The notes below the pieces were generated by a model, which saw only the letters and a program-made list of their open reading frames with translations, was not told where the DNA came from and did not search any database. Positions 6,952-11,980 of a DNA stretch of 11,980 nt are shown piece by piece. Position numbers and translations under genes: made by a program. This DNA comes from Candidatus Izemoplasmatales bacterium (lineage in GTDB: Bacteria > Bacillota_I > Bacilli_A > Izemoplasmatales > Hujiaoplasmataceae): NCBI GenBank assembly GCA_028699855.1, contig JAQVTV010000018.1, forward strand, positions 1-11,980, given 5' to 3'. The first letter of the stretch is position 1. Each line of letters starts with the position of its first letter.

Positions 6952-8207
6952 TGAATCACGTCATAGGCTATCAATGCACGACGTGCCGGAGAATCTATCC
7001 TCGCGACGTCGCCTTTCTCACCTGTCCCGAATGTGGGATTGAGGGGATTCTTGACGTTCTGTATGATTATGATCGGATTGCATCCCACATATCCAAAGAA
7101 CGCTTGCGTCATGATCCCACCCCTTCGATTTGGCGATATCTGCCGCTGTTGCCGATAGAAGGAACCATGATCGAAGATACGCTCCGCGTCGGGATGACGC
7201 CATTGTATCAGGCACGTAGGTTTCAGGAACATACTGGGGTACACCATCTCTATATCAAAGACGATGGCGTGAATCCCACCATGAGTTTGAAGGACCGGGC
7301 ATCGGTGCTCGCGGTCATGGATGCGCGGGAACGCGGTCATGACACCCTATGTTGCTCATCAACAGGCAATGCGGCTTCAAGCCTCGCGGGCAACGCGGCG
7401 CGTTGCCGATGTCAAAGTGTGATCTTCGTTCCCAAGCGTGCGCCCATGGGCAAACTGGCGCAACTCATCTACTTTGGCGCAATCCTCGTTCGTGTCGACG
7501 GAGACTACCATGACGCTTTCAGTCTGTCTCAACAAGCGATCGAGCGATACGGATGGTACAACCGGAATGCTGCAATCAATCCCGTCATGGTGGAGGGAAA
7601 GAAAACCGTCGCTTTTGAAATCGTCGAACAGATGCAATTTATCGCGCCCGATTATGTGTATGTTTCTGTCGGAGATGGCTGCACGATCGCTGGGGTATAC
7701 AAAGGTTTCCGGGAAAGCCATCGACTCGGACTGATTGAGAAGATACCCAAGTTGATCGGTGTCCAGAGCAGCGGCTGTGATCCATTCGTACGTGCGTGGA
7801 AAGAAGGAAAGCCGCTTCAGGCACAGCCGGAGCTGACACTCGCTGATTCCATCGCCGTGGGTGTTCCTCGCAATCCGCAAAAAGCCATGGATGCCGTCAA
7901 GGCATCATCGGGTCGTTGGGTCAGCGTCAGCGATGCGCTCATCCTCGAAGCAATGCGCCGTCTAGGACAAGATGAAGGGATCTTCGTGGAACCTGCCGCA
8001 GCGGCAGCCTTCGCCGGAGCCATGCTTCATCAATCCATTCCGGGAGCGACGCCAGAAGACACAGTGGTGGTCATCGCGACAGGGAATGGTCTCAAAGATA
8101 CGAAAACGGCTTTGAATGCCGTGGCAGAGCCACATATGATTAAAAATAATTTGTCTGATTTCATCGCATTCTATCACAATGAAACTCAAAGGAGAAAACA
8201 TGATTAA
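6951..8207 (+). CDS. Threonine synthase-like PLP enzyme with N-terminal zinc ribbon
   Basis: A 418-residue fold-type-II pyridoxal-phosphate enzyme. Residues 9-28 form a zinc-ribbon-like element (C9, C12, C25, C28). The catalytic domain follows: VGMTPLY (80-86), LYIKDDGVNPTMSLKDRA with the presumed PLP lysine K114, the substrate loop SSTGNAASSLAG (136-147), and the glycine-rich phosphate loop VSVGDGCTIAGVYKG. Automated annotation would probably call it threonine synthase. No homoserine kinase, homoserine dehydrogenase or other aspartate-family gene is adjacent, and the gene is embedded among purine-catabolic genes. An ammonia-lyase or beta-elimination role on an amino-acid fragment of the purine ring, as 2,3-diaminopropionate ammonia-lyase YgeX does, is therefore plausible. 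Family assignment is good, reaction is inference. It overlaps the next gene by eight bases. Confidence 0.85.
   Translation: MNHVIGYQCTTCRRIYPRDVAFLTCPECGIEGILDVLYDYDRIASHISKERLRHDPTPSIWRYLPLLPIEGTMIEDTLRVGMTPLYQARRFQEHTGVHHLYIKDDGVNPTMSLKDRASVLAVMDARERGHDTLCCSSTGNAASSLAGNAARCRCQSVIFVPKRAPMGKLAQLIYFGAILVRVDGDYHDAFSLSQQAIERYGWYNRNAAINPVMVEGKKTVAFEIVEQMQFIAPDYVYVSVGDGCTIAGVYKGFRESHRLGLIEKIPKLIGVQSSGCDPFVRAWKEGKPLQAQPELTLADSIAVGVPRNPQKAMDAVKASSGRWVSVSDALILEAMRRLGQDEGIFVEPAAAAAFAGAMLHQSIPGATPEDTVVVIATGNGLKDTKTALNAVAEPHMIKNNLSDFIAFYHNETQRRKHD
8188..8194 (+). promoter_or_regulatory. Ribosome binding site deciding ATG 8200
   Basis: AAAGGAG(A) is five to six bases before the ATG at 8200. It rules against the in-frame ATG at 8179, which would place the site inside the reading frame and add seven residues. 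The chosen start lies within the end of the upstream gene. Confidence 0.7.
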
Positions 8208-9564
8208 GATTCCTTATGGCCCCACCTACGATGAAATGCTCCACCCTGAAACGATCGACCCCCGCACAAGAGCGGAAGCGCTTCAAGCAAAAGCAGAAGA
8301 ACTCGATCCGATCAACCTCTTCAACATCACTTGGAAAGATGAAGACAATCAAGTGTTGAAAATCGTATTACCCAAAGCGCTGACCGGAGTCGATGCGAAC
8401 ATCATCGTGCTGACCGGCAAGTATTTTCCTTCCGGATCTCATAAAGTCGGTCCTGCCTATGCCACCCTCATCGAGGGCTGTGTGGATGATACGATCATTC
8501 CGGGCAAACATACGATTTTGGGACCGTCGACGGGAAATTTCGGTATCGGTGTGGCATATATATGCAATCTGATGAAATATGATTCCATCGTCATCATGCC
8601 CGATAACATGTCCAAGGAACGCTATGACCGCATCGAGCGCTATGGGGCGAAACTGGATTTGACTCCCGGAACAGAGTCGGACGTCATACTCACACTTGAA
8701 CGCACGTTCAAACTCAAAGAGAATCCGAAAAACCGTTCGCTTGCGCAGTTCGAACTTATGCCCAACTATCGTTTCCATCGGCATGTGACAGGTTATAGCG
8801 CGATCGAAGCCGTTCAAGGCATCGGCAATTCTCGCATCGCGTGTTTTTGTTCGGCACCGGGTTCAGCCGGTACTCTGGCTGCAGGCGACCAGATCAAGAA
8901 GGTGTTTCCCGAAGCCAAAGTCGTCGCGCTCGAACCCTATGAGTGCTCAACTTTGATGAACGGCGGCAGAGGCCAGCACCGCATCGAAGGCATCGGTGAC
9001 AAGATGTGCACGTTGATCCACAATGTGTTGAATACGGACTTCATTGCATTGATCAAGGATGATGACTGCGTCAAGGGACTGAAACTCATTCATGACGGCA
9101 CGGATATTCTCATCGAACATGGGGTTGACCCGGCAACTGCCAAAGCGATGACGGAGCTGTTCGGTGTCTCCTCGATTTGCAATATCATCGGCGCGATCAA
9201 GATGGCGAAGTATCTCCGTTTGGGACCAGACGACAACATCGTCACGATCGCTACAGATGGCTATGATCGCTATGATTCGGTCATCAGAAATCTCGAACAG
9301 CGTTATCTTGAAACCGAAGACTTCGTTTTACGACGCTGGTTCACCGATGTGTTCCGCAAAAACGGTGTGGAAGATATCGCGGATTATCGCTCATCAGCCC
9401 AAAAGGACAAGTTGTTTTTACAAAAAGAACGCGATTGGTTGAAATTCGGTTATGCCCAGGAATATCTCGATGAAATGAAGTCGCCGGCATTTTGGGATCA
9501 TGAATACGAAAAAGTGCATGCATATGATCAAAAGATCATTGCCCGAAGGAGTCGTGAAGAATAA
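8200..9564 (+). CDS. Fold-type-II PLP-dependent lyase-like enzyme (cysteine synthase/TrpB superfamily)
   Basis: A 454-residue protein with no close named homolog that I recognise. Visible features: an N-terminal extension of about 65 residues, then [16 protein letters not shown] (72-87) with K82 as the presumed Schiff-base lysine, [15 protein letters not shown] (106-120) as the substrate/carboxylate loop, the [18 protein letters not shown] segment typical of the small domain, and [14 protein letters not shown] (around 217-230) as the PLP-phosphate loop. It ends with about 100 residues beyond the usual core, rich in charged and aromatic residues. It is not recognisably orthologous to YgeX (2,3-diaminopropionate ammonia-lyase, about 400 residues, FGLNAFK lysine motif), although it occupies the ygeX position directly before ygeY and ygeW. 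A deaminating or eliminating lyase acting on a purine-derived diamino or ureido acid is the most economical guess. Its stop shares one base with the next start (TAATG). Confidence 0.82.
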   Translation: MIKIPYGPTYDEMLHPETIDPRTRAEALQAKAEELDPINLFNITWKDEDNQVLKIVLPKALTGVDANIIVLTGKYFPSGSHKVGPAYATLIEGCVDDTIIPGKHTILGPSTGNFGIGVAYICNLMKYDSIVIMPDNMSKERYDRIERYGAKLDLTPGTESDVILTLERTFKLKENPKNRSLAQFELMPNYRFHRHVTGYSAIEAVQGIGNSRIACFCSAPGSAGTLAAGDQIKKVFPEAKVVALEPYECSTLMNGGRGQHRIEGIGDKMCTLIHNVLNTDFIALIKDDDCVKGLKLIHDGTDILIEHGVDPATAKAMTELFGVSSICNIIGAIKMAKYLRLGPDDNIVTIATDGYDRYDSVIRNLEQRYLETEDFVLRRWFTDVFRKNGVEDIADYRSSAQKDKLFLQKERDWLKFGYAQEYLDEMKSPAFWDHEYEKVHAYDQKIIARRSREE

Positions 9565-10787
9565 TGAAAGCGAAGATTCGCGAACTGGCGCAAAAATATC
9601 TGCCGGAAATGACGGCATTTTTGCGCGACATGATTCGCATTCCTTCGGAATCTTGTCAGGAAGAAGGCGTCATCAAGCGCATCCAGGCGGAAATGGAAAA
9701 GGTCGGTATTGATGAAGTCACGATCGATCCCATGGGCAACATCATCGGCAGAATCGGCTCAGGCCGACATCTGATCGCTATGGATGCCCATATCGACACG
9801 GTCGGCATCGGCGAACGCGATCATTGGCACGTCGACCCTTATGTGGGAAAAGAAGATGAAACGACCATTTTTGGGCGCGGTGCATCCGATCAAGAAGGCG
9901 GTATGGCTTCCATGGTCTACGCCGGAAAAATCATCAAGGATCTGCATCTGGAGGATGATTATACTTTGTGGGTCACCGGTACCGTTCAAGAAGAGGATTG
10001 TGATGGCTTGTGCTGGCAATACATCATTGAAGAAGATCGTCTTCGCCCTGAGTTTGTGGTGATTACCGAGCCGACCTCATGTCGCATCTATCGTGGACAT
10101 CGCGGTAGAATGGAGATCAAAGTGACAACATCCGGAACGAGTTGTCATGGCAGTGCTCCCGAGAGAGGTGAGAACGCGATTTTCAAAATGGCCCCGATTC
10201 TTCAAGAACTGGAAAGTTTGAATGACCGGTTGATCACGGATGCCTTTCTGGGAAAAGGAACCTTGACAGTCAGCGAGATCTTTTCGGGTTCGCCCTCACG
10301 TTGTGCCGTAGCGGATCAATGCTGGATTTCGATTGATCGAAGACTCACCGATGGCGAAACCTATCTGTCCGCCATCGCGGAAATCGAAGCGCTTCCGTCT
10401 GTCCAAAAAGCGAATGCCAAAGTGGAACTCTATGATTACGCCCGTCCATCATGGACGGGGCTCGTCTACCCGTCTCAAGCGTACTTTCCGACATGGGCGC
10501 TACCGGAGTCGCACCCCGTATGTCAAACCTTGATCGATAGTTATAAGGAGTTGTTTGAAAAAGAGCCCGTCGTCGACAAGTGGACTTTTTCAACGAACGC
10601 GGTATCGATCATGGGGCGATACGGGATTCCTTGTATCGGATTCGGACCGGGACATGAAGACCAAGCCCATGCACCCAACGAGCGGACATGGAAAGCGGAA
10701 CTTGTCGAGGCTGCGGCCATGTACGCGCTCATTCCCACGCAATATCTAAAATCGATCCACGAATCCAACAAAGGAGAAAAATCATGA
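9564..10787 (+). CDS. ygeY: YgeY-family M20 metallohydrolase
   Basis: A 407-residue M20/ArgE/DapE-type zinc hydrolase. The two-metal site is intact: H76 with D78 in DAHIDTV, bridging D109 in [11 protein letters not shown], catalytic base E143 and metal ligand E144 in VQEEDCDG, E169 in ITEPT, and H369 in [11 protein letters not shown]195 in [14 protein letters not shown] belongs to the dimerisation (lid) domain and is typical of the family. The segments RGASDQEGG and GHRGRMEI match the YgeY/selenium-metabolism-hydrolase subfamily better than carboxypeptidase G2 or ArgE. Such enzymes cleave amide bonds in N-acyl or N-carbamoyl amino acids, so removal of an acyl or carbamoyl group from an open-ring purine product is plausible. 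An AAGGAG at 9546-9551 precedes the start at a rather long spacing (12 bases). It overlaps ygeW by four bases. Confidence 0.9.
   Translation: MKAKIRELAQKYLPEMTAFLRDMIRIPSESCQEEGVIKRIQAEMEKVGIDEVTIDPMGNIIGRIGSGRHLIAMDAHIDTVGIGERDHWHVDPYVGKEDETTIFGRGASDQEGGMASMVYAGKIIKDLHLEDDYTLWVTGTVQEEDCDGLCWQYIIEEDRLRPEFVVITEPTSCRIYRGHRGRMEIKVTTSGTSCHGSAPERGENAIFKMAPILQELESLNDRLITDAFLGKGTLTVSEIFSGSPSRCAVADQCWISIDRRLTDGETYLSAIAEIEALPSVQKANAKVELYDYARPSWTGLVYPSQAYFPTWALPESHPVCQTLIDSYKELFEKEPVVDKWTFSTNAVSIMGRYGIPCIGFGPGHEDQAHAPNERTWKAELVEAAAMYALIPTQYLKSIHESNKGEKS
10771..10776 (+). promoter_or_regulatory. Ribosome binding site deciding ATG 10784
   Basis: AAGGAG sits seven bases before the ATG at 10784, in the last codons of ygeY. 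The upstream in-frame ATG at 10688 would add 32 residues of non-homologous, Arg/His-rich sequence and is rejected. Confidence 0.75.
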
Positions 10788-11767
10788 AACCCCTCTTTAA
10801 AGGAAAACACTTCATCACACTTGAAGACTGGAAGAAATCCGAGATCGATGTGTTGCTCGAAACCGCCAAACAATTGAAACATGATTTTCTTCACAATCAA
10901 CCCACTGCCTATTTGACAAACAAAGTGGCATTCCTCATGTTTTTTGAGCAGTCCACCCGCACCCGCAATTCGATGGAAGCGGGTATCGCACAACTGGGCG
11001 GGACCGGCATTTTTCTCGACACTTCGAAGATGCAGATTGCTCATGGAGAGAGTGCGAAAGACACTGCCAAGATATTGTCAAGTTACGGACACGGCATCGC
11101 CTGTCGCAATTGTTTCTGGGAAGTAGGTAACAAGTACTTGCGCGAAATGGCGGAAAACGCATCCGTTCCGATCATGAACTTGCAATGTGATCTCTATCAT
11201 CCGATGCAAGGATTGGCAGATTTGATGACGATACAAGAAGTCTGGCCCGATACCAGACGTCTGAAAGTATCGATCATCTGGGCCTACGCGACAACGCACA
11301 AAAAACCCATCAGTGTGCCACTGACGCAAATCCTCTTGTTTCCAAGATATGGGATGGATGTGACGATCGCCTATCCCGAGGGTTATGACCTTCCCGAGTG
11401 GGCATTTCAGAAAGCGCGTCAAAACGCGCTTGAGAACGGTGGTAGTTTGACCATCACCCACGATCAGGAAGCGGCATATCGCGATGCCGATGTCGTCATC
11501 CCCAAAAACTGGGGAAGTTGGGTCAACAATCCTTCCAGCGATGTGATCGATGAGTTGCTGGAGCGAGGAAAAACCTGGAAGTGCACCACCCAACGGATGG
11601 CCCTTGCAAAACCGGGTGTGAAATATATGCATGCGCTTCCGGCGGATCGAGGTAACGAAGTAGAAGATGCCGTCATCGACGGACCCCATTCCATCATTTA
11701 TCAGGAGGCTGAAAATCGCTTGCACACCGCCAAGGCGGTCATGGCACTGACCATGGGAGACAAATAA
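10784..11767 (+). CDS. ygeW: YgeW-like carbamoyltransferase (transcarbamylase of unknown substrate)
   Basis: A 327-residue member of the aspartate/ornithine carbamoyltransferase family. The carbamoyl-phosphate domain has [15 protein letters not shown] (STRTR at 57-61), QIAHGES (84-90), and [16 protein letters not shown] with HPMQ at 139-142. The second domain has the segment [19 protein letters not shown] (164-182). This aligns with TWAYSPSYGKPLSVPQ of E. coli YgeW and corresponds to the proline-rich region that forms the knot in N-acetylornithine-type enzymes. YPEGYDLP and [10 protein letters not shown] are also YgeW-like. The amino-substrate motif reads MHALPADR (282-289), not HCLP of ornithine carbamoyltransferases, which argues against an arginine-pathway role. 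It is about 70 residues shorter than E. coli YgeW. The probable role is phosphorolysis of a ureido intermediate to carbamoyl phosphate, feeding carbamate kinase; the substrate is not known. Confidence 0.88.
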   Translation: MKPLFKGKHFITLEDWKKSEIDVLLETAKQLKHDFLHNQPTAYLTNKVAFLMFFEQSTRTRNSMEAGIAQLGGTGIFLDTSKMQIAHGESAKDTAKILSSYGHGIACRNCFWEVGNKYLREMAENASVPIMNLQCDLYHPMQGLADLMTIQEVWPDTRRLKVSIIWAYATTHKKPISVPLTQILLFPRYGMDVTIAYPEGYDLPEWAFQKARQNALENGGSLTITHDQEAAYRDADVVIPKNWGSWVNNPSSDVIDELLERGKTWKCTTQRMALAKPGVKYMHALPADRGNEVEDAVIDGPHSIIYQEAENRLHTAKAVMALTMGDK

Positions 11768-11786
11768 ATCAGAATCGAGGTGGATT

Positions 11787-11980
11787 ATGAGAGTATTTTT
11801 TGCATTCTTACCGGACGACAAGACAAAGGCAAGACTCCTGAGTTTGTCAAAAAGCATTCGCGCAAACGCCATAGGAGGCAATTTCACGTCGCTTGATAAC
11901 TTTCATGTGACGCTGGTTTTCGTCGGCGACGTCGAGCAAGCTTCTTTGGGTGGATTGATCAGCGTGGTGGAGCAGTGTGA
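11787..11980 (+). CDS. thpR: RNA 2',3'-cyclic phosphodiesterase (ThpR/LigT family), 3' partial
   Basis: The frame is open from the ATG at 11787 to the window edge, 64 complete codons. The product begins MRVFFAFLPDD, the standard first strand of the 2H phosphoesterase fold (compare MRLFIAL), and contains NFHVTLVFVGDV at about residues 39-50, holding the first catalytic HxT motif (H41-V-T). The second HxT motif would lie beyond the window; the family is about 180 residues. These enzymes hydrolyse 2',3'-cyclic phosphates on RNA. GAGGTGG at 11777-11783 is the ribosome binding site. The gene follows ygeW after 19 bases without a visible terminator, so it may be co-transcribed, although a purine-catabolic role is not evident. 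Confidence 0.82.
   Translation, partial: MRVFFAFLPDDKTKARLLSLSKSIRANAIGGNFTSLDNFHVTLVFVGDVEQASLGGLISVVEQC

Noticed and set aside
6951..8207. Calling this gene thrC
   Set aside because: The family match is real, but the surroundings are purine-catabolic and no threonine-pathway gene is near, so I gave a family name and no symbol.
10784..11767. Ornithine carbamoyltransferase (argF)
   Set aside because: The HCLP motif is absent, the knot-region segment resembles YgeW, and the gene follows ygeY as in yge clusters.
11765..11786. Possible operon terminator after ygeW
   Set aside because: The 19-base gap has no inverted repeat or T-run, and a ribosome binding site for the next gene fills it.
11078..11887. 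A 269-codon minus-strand open frame across ygeW and the thpR start
   Set aside because: No protein motif or ribosome binding site, and it opposes two well-supported genes.

Overview
The window is one uninterrupted, all-plus-strand gene train. It carries ten genes of what looks like an anaerobic purine-degradation operon, plus the start of an apparently unrelated eleventh gene. The first gene is cut at its 5' end and the last at its 3' end, so the operon's promoter lies outside the window and its terminator is not visible. Coding density is close to 100 percent. Most junctions overlap (ATGA, TGATG and TAATG arrangements, or overlaps of 7-14 bases), and the largest gap is 19 bases. This suggests a single translationally coupled transcript. 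Several starts have strong AGGAGG-like ribosome binding sites.

Layout: (1) an SsnA-type aminohydrolase (1-752, 5' partial). (2) A dihydroorotate/dihydropyrimidine-dehydrogenase-like flavoprotein with two C-terminal [4Fe-4S] clusters (749-1828). (3-5) A three-subunit molybdenum hydroxylase of the xanthine dehydrogenase family, in the order molybdopterin, [2Fe-2S], FAD subunit (1825-5223). (6) Adenine deaminase (5233-6951). (7) A threonine-synthase-like PLP enzyme with an N-terminal zinc ribbon (6951-8207). (8) A second fold-type-II PLP enzyme (8200-9564). (9) A YgeY-family M20 metallohydrolase (9564-10787). (10) A YgeW-like carbamoyltransferase (10784-11767). (11) The first 64 codons of a ThpR/LigT-type RNA 2',3'-cyclic phosphodiesterase (11787 onward).

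The gene set resembles the E. coli xdh-ygeW-ygeX-ygeY-hyuA-ygfK-ssnA-ygfM-xdhD region and the related purine/uric-acid clusters of gut anaerobes. It is rearranged, however. The Mo-hydroxylase is fully split into three subunits. A short flavoprotein sits where a YgfK-type protein would be expected. Two different PLP enzymes occupy the place of YgeX. Inferred scheme: adenine is deaminated by Ade, and the purine is hydroxylated by the Mo enzyme. The ring is reduced or opened by the flavoprotein, SsnA and hydrolases that may lie outside the window. The fragments are processed by YgeY and the PLP lyases to an oxo-acid and ammonia, and the YgeW-like enzyme transfers carbamoyl groups to phosphate so that carbamate kinase can make ATP. 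No hyuA, carbamate kinase, purine permease, Mo-cofactor maturation gene or regulator lies in the window.

The organism is probably an anaerobic or facultative bacterium of moderate G+C (about half), using TGA as a stop and strong Shine-Dalgarno sites. A Bacillota-type or related fermenter is a reasonable guess, but the sequence does not settle the taxon. No RNA genes, mobile elements, CRISPR arrays, conspicuous repeats or non-coding stretches longer than 20 bases were seen.
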